A DNA stretch of 64,000 nt, taken from assembly GCF_017104965.1 (NCBI RefSeq), contig NZ_JAAGPR010000032.1, forward strand, positions 1 to 64,000, written 5' to 3'. The notes below the pieces were generated by a model. That model had not been told where the DNA came from. It did not search any database and was given only the letters and a program-made list of their open reading frames with translations. Below are positions 33,911 to 43,636 of this stretch, one piece after another. Numbering within the stretch: position 1 is the first letter of the stretch; every line of letters begins with the position of its first letter. This DNA comes from Paraburkholderia sp. Ac-20340 (GTDB lineage: Bacteria; Pseudomonadota; Gammaproteobacteria; Burkholderiales; Burkholderiaceae). Position numbers and translations under genes: made by a program.

Positions 33911-35212
33911 ATGCCGACCAAATCGCCCCGGCTCAAACGCATTCAGACGGTCGCCGTCGTGTTTCTCACGGTGGCCGGCATCGTCAATTATCTCGACCGC
34001 AGCACGCTGTCGATCGCCAATCATTCGGTCGCGCAGGAATTGCATCTGAATGCCGCTGAAATGGGCCTGCTGCTGTCGGCATTCTCGCTCGCGTATGCGT
34101 TCGCGCAGTTGCCGGTGGGCGCGCTACTCGACCGTTTCGGCTCGCGTGTGATGCTTGGGCTTGGCATGCTGGTCTGGTCAGTCGCGCAGGTAGCGGGCGG
34201 CTTTATCCAGACGCTCAACCACTTTCTGGCCGCGCGCATCGTGCTAGGCGTGGCCGAAGCACCGCTCTTTCCTGCAGGCGCGAAAGTGATCCACGAATGG
34301 TTTGCCGTGCGCGAGCGCGGCGGCCCCACCGGCACCTTTATCTCTTCATCGACGATCGCACCGATGCTCGCCCCGCCGCTGCTCACCGTGCTGATGCTCT
34401 CGTTCGGATGGCGGCCGATGTTCATCATCATGGGCGTGCTCGGCGTGCTGGTGTCGATCGGCTGGTATGCGGTCTATCGCAACCGCGATCAGATCGCACT
34501 GAACGCCGATGAAACCGCATGGCTCGAAGAAGGCGCAACGGAACCGCCGCGCGCAAAAGGCATCAGCTTCGCCGAATGGGGCATGCTGCTCAAGCTGCGC
34601 AACACCTGGGGCATGATTTTCGGCTTCATGGGCGTGATTTATATGGTGTGGCTCTACCTCACCTGGCTGCCCGGCTATCTGGAGAAAGAGCGCCACCTGA
34701 GCATCGCGCACACCGGCTGGCTCGTGGCGATTCCCTATGTGTTCGGCACGATCGGCATGGCGGGCAGCGGTTTTATCGCCGATTACCTGCTCAAACGCGG
34801 CGTCGCTCCGATCCGCAGCCGCAAGTGGCCCGTGTGCGTGGGGTTGATCGGCGCCGCAGCGTTCACCGTGCCCGCCGCGTACACGCCCAGCACCGCGCTC
34901 GCCATCACCTATGTGTCGCTCGCCATGTTCTTCGTGAACCTCGCCAGCGGCAGCGCATGGGCGCTTGTGAGCATCGCCGCGCCGCGCTATCTGGTGGCCT
35001 CGCTCGGCAGCATGCAGAACTTCGGCGGTTATCTGGGCGGCTCGTTCGCGCCGGTCATCACCGGCATCGTGGTCGACCAGACACATTCGTTCGTCAATGC
35101 GCTGCTGATCAGCGCGGCCATCGCGTTCGCCGCGGCCTTCGTCTATCTCTTCGTCGTGAAGGAAGTCAGGCCCGAGGACGCAACGCACGCCACCGCGCCG
35201 CAAACCACCTGA
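33911..35212 (+). CDS. MFS transporter, anion:cation symporter family
   Basis: The 433-residue, 12-helix MFS protein opens with the ACS signature VNYLDRSTLSIANHS in helix 1 and has GALLDRFGSRVMLG and EAPLFPAGAKVIHEWF, as in hexuronate, glucarate and phthalate transporters (ExuT/GudP/TtuB type). It probably imports the organic or sugar acid degraded by the flanking enzymes. It lies 45 bases after the SDR gene in the same direction. Confidence 0.88.
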   Translation: MPTKSPRLKRIQTVAVVFLTVAGIVNYLDRSTLSIANHSVAQELHLNAAEMGLLLSAFSLAYAFAQLPVGALLDRFGSRVMLGLGMLVWSVAQVAGGFIQTLNHFLAARIVLGVAEAPLFPAGAKVIHEWFAVRERGGPTGTFISSSTIAPMLAPPLLTVLMLSFGWRPMFIIMGVLGVLVSIGWYAVYRNRDQIALNADETAWLEEGATEPPRAKGISFAEWGMLLKLRNTWGMIFGFMGVIYMVWLYLTWLPGYLEKERHLSIAHTGWLVAIPYVFGTIGMAGSGFIADYLLKRGVAPIRSRKWPVCVGLIGAAAFTVPAAYTPSTALAITYVSLAMFFVNLASGSAWALVSIAAPRYLVASLGSMQNFGGYLGGSFAPVITGIVVDQTHSFVNALLISAAIAFAAAFVYLFVVKEVRPEDATHATAPQTT

Positions 35213-35252
35213 ATTACGCCACTTTTATTCGAACTCACCTGTAACTATCACC

Positions 35253-35990
35253 ATGACATTCCAGGCCAATCTTCTCGAAGGTAAAGTCGCGCTCGTCACT
35301 GGCGGCTTCTCCGGCATCGGCGCGGCGATCGCTAACCGGCTCGCGCAACTCGGCGCGCGTACGCACGCCGCCGGTTTGCCGCCGCCCGCCGCAACGCCAT
35401 CGGCGCCCGACGCACTCGACGCCAATGTTCAGCGCGCCACGCTCGACGTGCGCTCTTCCGAAGATGTCGCCGCGCTGATCGGTCAACTCGACCGGCTCGA
35501 TATCGTGATCAATTGCGCGGGCGTGATCAGCCGCGTGGAAGAACACGAAATCGAGGTATTCGAGCGCGTACTCGACATCAATCTCAACGGCACGATGCGG
35601 GTGTGTTCGAGCGCACGCGATCTGCTGCGTGCTTCGTCGGGCTGCATCGTCAATACGGCTTCGATGCTGAGCTTCTTCGGCGGCGGACTCGTGCCCGCCT
35701 ATAGCGCGAGCAAGGGCGGCGTGGCGCAGCTCACGCGCTCGCTCGCCATCGCCTATGCCGCCGATCACATTCGCGTGAATGCCATCGCGCCGGGCTGGAT
35801 CGCGACGCCGCTCACCCAGGCTTTGCAGGACGATAGCGGGCGCTCGCAAGGCATCCTCGATCGCACGCCGATGAAGCGCTGGGGTCTGCCCGAGGAAGTC
35901 GCCAACGTCGCCGCATTCCTGTGCTCGCCCGCCGCTTCGTTCATGACGGGCGCGATCGTGCCAATCGACGGCGGCTATCTCTGCGCCTGA
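35253..35990 (+). CDS. Short-chain dehydrogenase/reductase
   Basis: The 245-residue product has TGGFSGIGAA, NCAGV, the serine in VNTASML and YSASK. The deletion-prone middle (LGARTHAAGLPPPAA) shows no cosubstrate-specific acidic residue that could be read confidently. It is the last enzyme of the plus-strand catabolic unit, 40 bases after the MFS gene, and is followed by a terminator-like hairpin. The two SDRs of the unit are not close copies. The substrate is unknown. Confidence 0.88.
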   Translation: MTFQANLLEGKVALVTGGFSGIGAAIANRLAQLGARTHAAGLPPPAATPSAPDALDANVQRATLDVRSSEDVAALIGQLDRLDIVINCAGVISRVEEHEIEVFERVLDINLNGTMRVCSSARDLLRASSGCIVNTASMLSFFGGGLVPAYSASKGGVAQLTRSLAIAYAADHIRVNAIAPGWIATPLTQALQDDSGRSQGILDRTPMKRWGLPEEVANVAAFLCSPAASFMTGAIVPIDGGYLCA

Positions 35991-36009
35991 TATCGGCAAG
36001 CCGCAGACA

Positions 36010-36040
36010 CGGACGGCACGAAATTTCGGCCGTCCGCTTT
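36010..36040 (+). terminator. Terminator-like hairpin after the second SDR gene
   Basis: CGGACGGC pairs with GCCGTCCG around an inner palindromic CGAAATTTCG and is followed by CTTT. It lies 20 bases after the stop codon and before the IclR gene, so the regulator may have its own promoter. Confidence 0.55.
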
Positions 36041-36101
36041 GGGGCATAATGGCGCGACCTGATGCCCGCGCCTGATAAGCCCGTTCGCCCGCCCGCTTCC
36101 G

Positions 36102-36935
36102 ATGTCGATTTCCACCAAGCCCAATTCGCCCGCTCCCACCGCCGCCTCGGGCAGCACCGCCACCACGGCGGTGGCAGGCGCCGCCGCGTTCTCGAAGTTC
36201 ATCGCCGTCCTGCAACTGATCGCCGACGCTGAAACGCCACCCAATATCGCGAAGCTCGCAACGGCCAGCGGTTATCCGCGCCCGACCGTGCATCGCATCG
36301 TCGCGGCCTTGCAGGCCGAAGGTCTCGTCGTGGCGCAAGGCGGCGGCAATACCTTCGCGTTGGGAGCGCGCCTCGTCAATCTCGCCAGCCGTAGCTGGGA
36401 GCGCTCCGATCTGCGCATCGCCGCCGTGGATGCGCTCATGGAGCTGCGCAACGTCACGTCCGAAACCGTGCATCTCGCGGTGCCGAGCGACGGCGCGATG
36501 GTCTACATCGAGAAGCTGGAAAGCCCGCATGCGGTGCGAATGGCGTCGCGCATCGGCACACGCGTCTCGCTGACGTCGAGTTCGGTCGGCAAGGCGTGGC
36601 TCGCGACGCTCACGCCCGACGAGCGCGAACCGCTACTCGAACGTGCGCCGCGCACGCGCTTCACGGAACACACGATGACCGATCTCGATGCGATTCGCAG
36701 CGAAATCGAGCTCACGGCCGAACGCGGCTATGCGGAAGACCGCGAGGAAAACGAGCAGTCGATCTGGTGCTACGGCGCGGCGATTCGCGGCGCGGACGGG
36801 CGCGCGGCGGGCTGCATCAGCATCAGCATGCCGATGTTCCGCCGCGAAGCCGACGCGCAACGCCACTACATCGAGCCGCTGCTCGCGGCCTGCCGCACGA
36901 TCGCCGCCAGGCTCGGTCCTGTCGCGGGGCGTTGA
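36102..36935 (+). CDS. IclR-family transcriptional regulator
   Basis: The 277-residue product has an Ala/Thr/Pro-rich N-terminal extension, a winged HTH (NIAKLATASGYPRPTVHRIVAALQAEGLV, residues about 46-75) and an effector domain with LMELRNVTSETVHLAVPSDG, SSVGKAWLA and GCISISMP. IclR proteins regulate catabolic operons and bind small organic acids. It likely controls the adjacent cupin-SDR-MFS-SDR genes and perhaps the convergent minus-strand genes, with a palindrome at 32566-32590 as a candidate site. Confidence 0.9.
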   Translation: MSISTKPNSPAPTAASGSTATTAVAGAAAFSKFIAVLQLIADAETPPNIAKLATASGYPRPTVHRIVAALQAEGLVVAQGGGNTFALGARLVNLASRSWERSDLRIAAVDALMELRNVTSETVHLAVPSDGAMVYIEKLESPHAVRMASRIGTRVSLTSSSVGKAWLATLTPDEREPLLERAPRTRFTEHTMTDLDAIRSEIELTAERGYAEDREENEQSIWCYGAAIRGADGRAAGCISISMPMFRREADAQRHYIEPLLAACRTIAARLGPVAGR

Positions 36936-36992
36936 GCGCGCGAAGCCTGGACAATAACGCCACCGCACGTGAGGTGCGTGGCGTGTGCGGTT

Positions 36993-38348
36993 TCATCGAT
37001 GACCGCCCGGCGTGCGTTGCGTCCGCGCATCAAGCGGGCTATCGAAAGCCTCTGCATCCTCCGTGCTGACCGGGCCGCGCGCGCACAGTCCGATCAGCCC
37101 CGCGAGCAGCGCGGCAATGGCGAGAATCGCGAGGCCATGGCCGTAGCCGGAAGTCGTCGCGCGCACATAGCCGATCACATAAGGCCCCGCAAAACCACCG
37201 AGATTGCCGATCGAGTTAGCCAGCGCGATACCGGCCGCCGCTGCCGTGCCGGACAGAAAGGTTGTCGGCAACGCCCAGAATGCGGGCAACGCGCCATAGC
37301 CGCCGACTGCCGCCAGCACAAGTCCCGCGATCACCACGAGCGGTTGCGCAGATGACGCTGCGAGCGCCAGACCCGCCGCAGCAACCGTACAGGCGCAAGC
37401 CAGATCGATGCGATATTTGCCGCGCCGGTCGGCCAGACGCCCCCACACCAGCATCGTGATCGCACCCACCACGAACGGAATCGCATTCACAGGTCCGACC
37501 CAATGTTCGGCCAGCCCCAGTGCTTTCATGATCTGCGGCTGCCAGAGCACGAGACCGTTATTGGCCGTCACGATCAGGAAATAGACCGCGCCCAGCAGCA
37601 GTACATGCGGATTCGCGAGCGTTTGCCCGAGCGAAAGCTTGTGCTTGCGGGCGCGCTCGGCGGCTTCGCTGCGAATCTGCGTGTCGAGCCAGTTGCGTTC
37701 GCTATCGTCGAGCCAGCGCGCCTTCGCAGGCGCATCGCAAAGATAGCGCAGCGTCACGACCCCCATCACCACCGATGGCAGTCCTTCGAGGATGAAAAGC
37801 CACTGCCAGCCCGCCACGCCAAGCAGGCCGTCCATGCGCAGAATGAAACCCGAAACAATCGAACCCAGCGCAGTCGATACCGGATTGGCGAGCATGAATA
37901 GCCCGATAATCTGTGCACGATAACGCGACGGAAACCAGAACGTGAGATAGAGAATCACGCCAGGAAAGAAGCCCGCTTCAGCCGCGCCCAGAATGAAGCG
38001 CAGCGTCATGAAACTCGCCGGTCCTTTCACAAACGCGCCGCATGCCGAGACAATGCCCCACGTGATCATGATGCGCGCGAGCCAGATACGCGCTCCTGTT
38101 TTCGCAAGCGCCAGATTGCTTGGCACTTCGAACAGAAAATAGCCGATAAAGAAAATTCCGGCGCCCCAACCGAACAACGAAGCGCTCAAGCCCAGATCGC
38201 GATTCATGGTGAGCGCGGCAAAGCCAACGTTCACGCGATCGAGAAACGCGAAGAAATACAGCAGGATCAGAAACGGCATCAGCCTGCGTGTGACCTTGCT
38301 CATGGTGCGCTTTTCGAGCTCGGCATCGGTCTTCATGGCGGTGTTCAT
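36993..38348 (-). CDS. MFS transporter, ACS family (tartrate/phthalate type)
   Basis: The 451-residue product has RLMPFLILLYFFAFLDRVNVGFAALTMN in helix 1, FEVPSNLALAKTGARIWLARIM, AAEAGFFPGVILYLTFWFP and a hydrophilic central loop after helix 6 (CDAPAKARWLDDSER), the hallmarks of the TtuB/PhtD branch of anion:cation symporters. It should import a carboxylate or sugar acid. It is the last gene of the minus-strand unit with kinase, RraA-like, dehydrogenase and propeller genes. Confidence 0.9.
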   Translation of the reverse strand: MNTAMKTDAELEKRTMSKVTRRLMPFLILLYFFAFLDRVNVGFAALTMNRDLGLSASLFGWGAGIFFIGYFLFEVPSNLALAKTGARIWLARIMITWGIVSACGAFVKGPASFMTLRFILGAAEAGFFPGVILYLTFWFPSRYRAQIIGLFMLANPVSTALGSIVSGFILRMDGLLGVAGWQWLFILEGLPSVVMGVVTLRYLCDAPAKARWLDDSERNWLDTQIRSEAAERARKHKLSLGQTLANPHVLLLGAVYFLIVTANNGLVLWQPQIMKALGLAEHWVGPVNAIPFVVGAITMLVWGRLADRRGKYRIDLACACTVAAAGLALAASSAQPLVVIAGLVLAAVGGYGALPAFWALPTTFLSGTAAAAGIALANSIGNLGGFAGPYVIGYVRATTSGYGHGLAILAIAALLAGLIGLCARGPVSTEDAEAFDSPLDARTQRTPGGHR

Positions 38349-38447
38349 GGGTGTCTCCTCACCTCTGTCCAGCTTGTGTTGCTGTTTTTTCGTTGACGAT
38401 ATGAGGACCGCAGCGCACCAGCAGCGCGCTACGGTCCTTGCTGCTGC

Positions 38448-39392
38448 TCAGGTTCGAAGCCGTGCGGCTACGGCGTCGGGGCGCGGAATCGGCGCAACCG
38501 CACCGAAGCCTTGCGTCGACAGTGCCGCTGCGGCGTTGGCGTAACGTGCTGCCACTTCGGGCGCATCGCCTGCCGCGAGACGCGCGACGAACGCGCCATC
38601 GAAACAGTCGCCCGCGCCCGTGGCATCGACGACGCTGACTGCATGGCCTGCAATGCGCGTGCGCTGCCCCCCACGCGCGACCAGCACGCCGTCGCCGCCC
38701 ATCTTCAGGCAGACGGTGCGCACACCGAGCGCGAGATAATGCGCGACGATCGCCTCCGCATCGACGAGACCCGTGAGCGTTTGTGCGTCTTCGAGACTCG
38801 GCAGAAGGTAATCGACCTCACGCGCGGTGGCTTCGATCACGGCACGCGCGCGCGCCAGCGGCCAGAGCTTCAGGCGTACATTCGGGTCGTAGCAGATCGT
38901 CGCGCCGGCACGCCGCGCATGCGCGATCGCCTCGAACACGGCATCGCAGGCGCTCGCGCTGATGGCCTGCGAAATGCCCGAAACGTGCAAAAAGCGCGCA
39001 CGCGCGAGCAGATCGAGTGGCAGCGCCTGCGGTGACATCTGGCTTGCCGCCGAGTCCTTGCGCAGATAGCTGAACGCGTGGCCACGCGCATCGTGCGTCA
39101 CGAAATAGACGCCGGTATGCGCCTGGGCATCAACGGCCACGCCCTGCACATCCACACCCTCTTCTCGCCACAGACCGAGAAACAAGCTGCCGAACGCATC
39201 GCCACCCACGCGCGTCACATAGCCGACGCTTGCGCCTTGTCGCGCGGCGGCCACGCAGAAGTTCGACGTGTCGCCGCCAAAACCCTGCAGGAACTGGCGC
39301 GCATCGTTGCCGGCCGACTGATTGAATTCGATCATCGGCTCGCCGAGCGCAAGGATCGCGGGCGAAATCTTGTTGACCTCAGATGCGGCCAT
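38448..39392 (-). CDS. PfkB-family sugar kinase, KdgK-like
   Basis: The 314-residue product has the PfkB N-terminal GGDTSNFCVAAARQG and the C-terminal signature DATGAGDCFDGAF carrying the anion hole and catalytic aspartate. LALGEPMIEFNQ and GVYFVTHDARGHAFSYLRKDSAAS resemble 2-keto-3-deoxygluconate kinases. It would phosphorylate a keto-sugar acid for aldol cleavage. The gene overlaps the RraA-like gene by 14 bases. No KDPG-type aldolase is seen nearby; the RraA-like protein could provide a retro-aldol step. Confidence 0.85.
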   Translation of the reverse strand: MAASEVNKISPAILALGEPMIEFNQSAGNDARQFLQGFGGDTSNFCVAAARQGASVGYVTRVGGDAFGSLFLGLWREEGVDVQGVAVDAQAHTGVYFVTHDARGHAFSYLRKDSAASQMSPQALPLDLLARARFLHVSGISQAISASACDAVFEAIAHARRAGATICYDPNVRLKLWPLARARAVIEATAREVDYLLPSLEDAQTLTGLVDAEAIVAHYLALGVRTVCLKMGGDGVLVARGGQRTRIAGHAVSVVDATGAGDCFDGAFVARLAAGDAPEVAARYANAAAALSTQGFGAVAPIPRPDAVAARLRT

Positions 39393-40029
39393 ATTTCGCC
39401 AGCCCCTTGCGCAGCGATTTTTCGCCGATGATCAGACGCGCCTGCTCCAGTTCGCGTGCATCGATCTCTTCCGACATCTTGAGCACGGCTTCGGCATGCT
39501 CGCGCGGCACCACCACGACACCGTCGATATCCGCAACGATGATGTCGCCGGGATTGACCTTCACGCCACCGCATTCGACTTCGATATTTGCGGCAAGCGT
39601 CGTGAAGCGACCCACGGTCGTGCCCGGCGAAACCGAACGCGAATAGACCGGGAAATCATAATCACGGCGGATTTCGGTGATATCGCGCACGCCGCCGTCG
39701 AGAATCGCGCCTGCATGACGATTGGCCACCGCGCCCGCCGTCATCAGACCGCCCCACACCGCCACATTCTGCTCGCCGTAAATGCCGATCACGATCACGC
39801 TGCCTTCGGCCGATTCGTCGATGGCGTCGAGCGCGTGCTGCGGCGGCACCTTCTCGTGCGTCGGGGCTTCGAGAATCGTCACGGCCGGACCGACGATCTT
39901 GCGTTCATTGATGCGCGGCTTGATTGTCTGATCCATATAGCCGCGGCGTCCCGCGATCAGATCCACGGCGTCGGCCACCGAGGCCGTCGCCACTTTTTCG
40001 AATCCGCTGATAAGGGCTTGCAGTTCCAT
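39379..40029 (-). CDS. RraA-family protein, probable oxo-acid aldolase/decarboxylase
   Basis: The 216-residue product has the fold motifs YGEQNVAVWGGLMTAGAVAN and GGVRD with R115 and D116, which in HMG/CHA-type aldolases bind substrate and the divalent metal. RraA-like proteins include 4-carboxy-4-hydroxy-2-oxoadipate and oxaloacetate lyases as well as the RNase E inhibitor RraA; the catabolic setting supports the enzyme. It is encoded between the 2-hydroxyacid dehydrogenase and the sugar kinase. The exact substrate is unknown. Confidence 0.85.
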   Translation of the reverse strand: MELQALISGFEKVATASVADAVDLIAGRRGYMDQTIKPRINERKIVGPAVTILEAPTHEKVPPQHALDAIDESAEGSVIVIGIYGEQNVAVWGGLMTAGAVANRHAGAILDGGVRDITEIRRDYDFPVYSRSVSPGTTVGRFTTLAANIEVECGGVKVNPGDIIVADIDGVVVVPREHAEAVLKMSEEIDARELEQARLIIGEKSLRKGLAKYGRI

Positions 40030-40138
40030 CTATTCCACTCCTTTTTCAATACTTTCAGTAGCATGACTAAATGATTCGAACACAACGCCCACGTGAACAA
40101 TGTCGGCGCTGCCCTCTTGCCTCGTGAATGCGCCCGCT

Positions 40139-41143
40139 TTACGCGACGCTCCACGGATTGACCCAATGCTTCGGTTGCTCGCCGCCGAGCACGCGCGCCA
40201 CTTCCTGCGCCGCCTTGGTCTGCAACTCGGCGACCGAATCTTCCGAATACCAACCGGTGTGATCGGACAGCACGGCGTTTTCACACGCGAATAGCGGATG
40301 ATCGGCGCGCGGCGGTTCGCTTTCGAATACGTCGAGACCCGCGCCGAAAATCGCACCACGCTGCAACGCATCGATCAGCGCGCTTTCGTCGATCAGACCG
40401 CCGCGTGCGGTATTCACGAGGATCGTCGTCGGCTTCATGCGCGCTAGACGCGGCGCGTTGATGAGCTTGCGCGTATCGGGCGTCAGCGGCGAATGCAGCG
40501 AGATGTAATCGCTTTGCGCGCAAAGCGTATCCAGATCGACGCATTCGACACCGTGCGCCTGCGCCGGATCGAGAAAAGGATCGTGCACCAGCACGCGCGC
40601 GACGCCCATGCCGCGCATCTTGCGCTCGAACGCACGCGCAATGCGCCCATAACCGACCAGACCCAGCGTGCGCCCGGCGATGCGATACATCTTCTGCTCG
40701 CGCGAAACATTCCACGCGCCGTTGCGCACTGCGCGGTCGCGGCGCACGGTATGGCGCGCGACGGCCATCAGGAGCACGAGTGCCTGATCGCTGACCTCTT
40801 CCACGCCGTAATCGGGCACGTTCGCCACATAGATGCGCTTCTCGCGCGCCGCGGCGAGATCGACGTTATCGACGCCGATGCCATAACGCACAATCGCGCG
40901 GCAGCGCTGCATCGCCGCCATTGCCATCGCGTCGACGGGCGATTCGCGCACCAGCAGCGCATCGGCGTCGATCGCCGCTTCGCGCACGCGGACCGCGTCG
41001 CCACGGCACGGCAGCACCACGACATCGGCGCCGACCTCCGCGAGAATCCGCTGCTCCGTTGCATACGATCCGTAACCATCGTCGATCACGACCACGCGCT
41101 TGCGACGCGCCTCGTGATCCGCTTCCAGACTTCTGCTTTCCAC
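40139..41143 (-). CDS. D-isomer-specific 2-hydroxyacid dehydrogenase, CtBP-like
   Basis: The start is the GTG at 41143, with GGAGG eight bases upstream; an upstream GTG at 41176 lacks such a site. The 334-residue product has the substrate domain (KRVVVIDDGYGS, LLVRESPVD), NAD-binding GLVGYGRIA and the catalytic triad in NTARGG (Arg), FESEPP (Glu) and LSDHTGWYS (His). The WYSEDS sequence after His is typical of the C-terminal-binding-protein branch. It interconverts a 2-keto acid and D-2-hydroxyacid with NAD(P)H. It is cotranscribed with the RraA-like gene. Confidence 0.9.
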   Translation of the reverse strand: MESRSLEADHEARRKRVVVIDDGYGSYATEQRILAEVGADVVVLPCRGDAVRVREAAIDADALLVRESPVDAMAMAAMQRCRAIVRYGIGVDNVDLAAAREKRIYVANVPDYGVEEVSDQALVLLMAVARHTVRRDRAVRNGAWNVSREQKMYRIAGRTLGLVGYGRIARAFERKMRGMGVARVLVHDPFLDPAQAHGVECVDLDTLCAQSDYISLHSPLTPDTRKLINAPRLARMKPTTILVNTARGGLIDESALIDALQRGAIFGAGLDVFESEPPRADHPLFACENAVLSDHTGWYSEDSVAELQTKAAQEVARVLGGEQPKHWVNPWSVA

Positions 41144-41274
41144 CCTTGCCTCCACGACTGCACGCGAATTCACCACGAACGCGCGCGAGTTTGCCTGGGC
41201 GCGCGCGACCGGTCTCCGGCCGCACGCCCCGCTTCACTGACGATTGATTCGCTTGCAAATAAAGGGCTGGCGCA

Positions 41275-42540
41275 TCATTGCGCGCTATAGCTGCGCCCGT
41301 GTGCCTGCACCTTCCAGATGCGGAAATTCGGCACTGCCGGATGATCGAAATCCATAGCGTTGTCGACCCACAGATTCAGATGGCCCGCGACCACATAGAG
41401 ATTGCCATCCGGGCCCCAGCTCAGCGTGTCGGGCCAGACCATCTCGGGATGAATCACGTAGGTCGAAATCTTGCCGGTCTTTGCATCGCGATACATGAGG
41501 CCGTTCATTTCCAGCGCCGTCATGTAGAGATTGCCCGCGCGGTCGGCGATCATGCCGTCGGTGTTCGACGGCAAGGTGGCGACGCGTTTGACTGCAGTGC
41601 GCAGCGCCGATTCGCTCGTATCGAAGTCGCGCAGCAAGGCCGTGTCGAGCGAATACAGCGTGTGGCCGGACAGATTGGTCCAGTAGAGCGTTTTCTTGTC
41701 GCCGGAAAGCGCAATGCCATCGGCACCGGTGCGCATCGGCGTCTTGCTCAGCACGTTCTGGTTATCGATGCGGAATTGAAAGCCCGCTTCGTCCGTGGTG
41801 AAAACGCTCTGGTCGAGCACGCGGCGCGCGCGATTGTGCTTGCGGTCGTAGACGATCAGGCCGCCGTGCAGGTGGTCGCAGAAAATCCCCGAATCGGTGA
41901 TGTAGGCGAAGTCGCGATCGTTATCGACAACCACATCGTTGAGGAACGAGCACTTCTTGTCCGAATCGGCGTCGCTAAAGGTATAGCTCTGCAGTTCGCG
42001 ATTCGTCTTGAGGTCCCATAGCACGAGCTTTTCCGCGCCGGGCGCAGAAGGCTGGCCGGCTATATGGCCCTGGTCGAGAATCCACATGACGTCGTTGCGA
42101 TCGATCTCGAAGCCGAGCACAGATTGCAACGCCTGTGGATCGCCCACCTTGTTCATCGCGAGGCTCGGGAACGGCTGCAGCACCCATTGACCGTCTTTCT
42201 TCACCAGCTTCGACAGCGTCGCTGGCACTTCAGGGCCGCCCCAGCGCGCCGTGCTCACGTACATGTTGCCCTTCGAATCGAGCTTCACACCTTGCAGCAG
42301 CACTTTCTTGTAGGTGGCGTTGGCGTCGTAAGCCTGCTCGGCTTTCGGATCGCCGAGGTCATACGGCAAGCGGTTCCATTGCGCCACGACCTCGAGTTTC
42401 GGCACGGCGGGCGTTTGCTGTGCGCTCTGGACTGGCTGTTTATCCTGTGCAGCATGGGCGCCACCTGCCGCCAGCAACGCGGCGCCCGCGAGCAGCGCAC
42501 CGATCCAGCCACGCGTCAGCGTCGTTTTGATCTCCTGCAT
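41275..42540 (-). CDS. Secreted major royal jelly/yellow-family beta-propeller protein
   Basis: The 421-residue product has a signal peptide (LLAGAALLAAGGAHA, cleaved near residue 31). The mature part has the MRJP/yellow motifs VKLDSKGNMYVST, CSFLNDVVVDNDRDFAYITDSG, GADGIALSGDKKTLYWTNLSGHTLYSLD and GMIADRAGNLYMTA. Bacterial members are periplasmic propellers annotated as gluconolactonase-like; activity is mostly unknown. As first gene of an operon with sugar-acid enzymes, a periplasmic lactonase or sugar-oxidation accessory role is plausible. It contains two cysteines (KKCSFL, GIFCDH) that may pair. Confidence 0.82.
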   Translation of the reverse strand: MQEIKTTLTRGWIGALLAGAALLAAGGAHAAQDKQPVQSAQQTPAVPKLEVVAQWNRLPYDLGDPKAEQAYDANATYKKVLLQGVKLDSKGNMYVSTARWGGPEVPATLSKLVKKDGQWVLQPFPSLAMNKVGDPQALQSVLGFEIDRNDVMWILDQGHIAGQPSAPGAEKLVLWDLKTNRELQSYTFSDADSDKKCSFLNDVVVDNDRDFAYITDSGIFCDHLHGGLIVYDRKHNRARRVLDQSVFTTDEAGFQFRIDNQNVLSKTPMRTGADGIALSGDKKTLYWTNLSGHTLYSLDTALLRDFDTSESALRTAVKRVATLPSNTDGMIADRAGNLYMTALEMNGLMYRDAKTGKISTYVIHPEMVWPDTLSWGPDGNLYVVAGHLNLWVDNAMDFDHPAVPNFRIWKVQAHGRSYSAQ

Positions 42541-42801
42541 TACCCATCTCCTCCGATCTGTCTTTCTCGTTTGACTTCTTCGTTTGACTTCTTCGGTGCC
42601 GTGCGCCGATTCACATGGAATCCGCGGTCGACAACTGATATCTTAGATGGCAGATCTCAATGCCACAAGGGGGCATGGTATATTTCGGCTCAATACGGAC
42701 GACGTAACCAGCGGTTTGCCGCGTTGCAGGTCGCCCGAGTCCCCAACACGGCATCGCCTTCGTCGCCTGCCGATTACCCCGCCCACTGCCACTGGCTGAC
42801 C

Positions 42802-43497
42802 ATGAGTATCGAAAAACTGGGGGAACGCCCGAAGTCCCTCACGGCTATTGCGAAAGAAAGCATCCGGCGCGCGATCGTCGATGGCCATCTTGCGTTCGGC
42901 AGCCAGCTATCGGAGAGCGTGCTGGCCGGTCAACTCGGCGTGAGCAAGACGCCAGTTCGCGAAGCGCTGCTGCAGTTGAAGCTGGAAGGGCTGGTGGAAG
43001 TGCAGCCGCAATCGGGCACCTACGTGTTTCAGCCGACCGAGGAACAGGTTCGCGAGATCTGCCGCTTTCGCGAGATTATCGAATCGTCAGCGCTGGAACT
43101 GGCGATGAAAGGCGATACCGCCACGCTCACGCTGGCGTTGGCGCGCGCCCTGGCCGATACGCATGACGCAAGCGCCGAAAACGCGAAGGACGCAGATGAC
43201 GGACGTGCACGCGATCACGACGCAGCGTTCCACGGCGCCATCGTCGCGGCGTGCGGCAACGGCTATTTGCAGCAGGCGTATCAACTGGTCGCCGACAAGA
43301 TCCATGCGCTGCGCGCGCGCCTCTCGATCGCCGACGCGTCCGTCGACTCCTGCCAGGACACGCACGCGCACATCATGCAGTTGATCCGCGAGGGCAACGC
43401 GAAGAAAGCCTGCACGGAATTACGCGCCCATATTCGCAGCACGGAGCATTCGTATATTCGCGCCAGTCAGATGCAGACCGCCGACGAGAAAGCCTGA
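42802..43497 (+). CDS. GntR-family regulator, FCD (FadR) type
   Basis: The product is 231 residues from ATG 42802, the first Met before the conserved SLTAIAKESIRRAIVDGHL; the longer open frame upstream antisense to the propeller gene is not used. The winged HTH is LAGQLGVSKTPVREALLQLKLEGLVEVQPQSGTYVF. The FCD effector domain has metal-binding histidine positions in ARDHDAAFHGAIV and DTHAHIMQLI. It is divergent from the minus-strand catabolic operon (261-base gap) and is its probable repressor, sensing an oxo- or sugar acid. Confidence 0.9.
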   Translation: MSIEKLGERPKSLTAIAKESIRRAIVDGHLAFGSQLSESVLAGQLGVSKTPVREALLQLKLEGLVEVQPQSGTYVFQPTEEQVREICRFREIIESSALELAMKGDTATLTLALARALADTHDASAENAKDADDGRARDHDAAFHGAIVAACGNGYLQQAYQLVADKIHALRARLSIADASVDSCQDTHAHIMQLIREGNAKKACTELRAHIRSTEHSYIRASQMQTADEKA

Positions 43498-43636
43498 AGC
43501 AACACGCGCTGCAAGCTCATGCAGCCAACGGCAAGCTTGTTCTTTATCGGCTGGCGCGTCCAATCCGCATTCGCGATTTGTGATATCACGCGGCGTGATA
43601 ATAGAAACGGCCCTGCGCGCTTATTCAGGCCTTCAC

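Noticed and set aside
39379-40029. Calling this gene the RNase E inhibitor RraA
   Set aside because: The operon context is metabolic and the family contains many aldolases and decarboxylases; a regulatory role is less likely.
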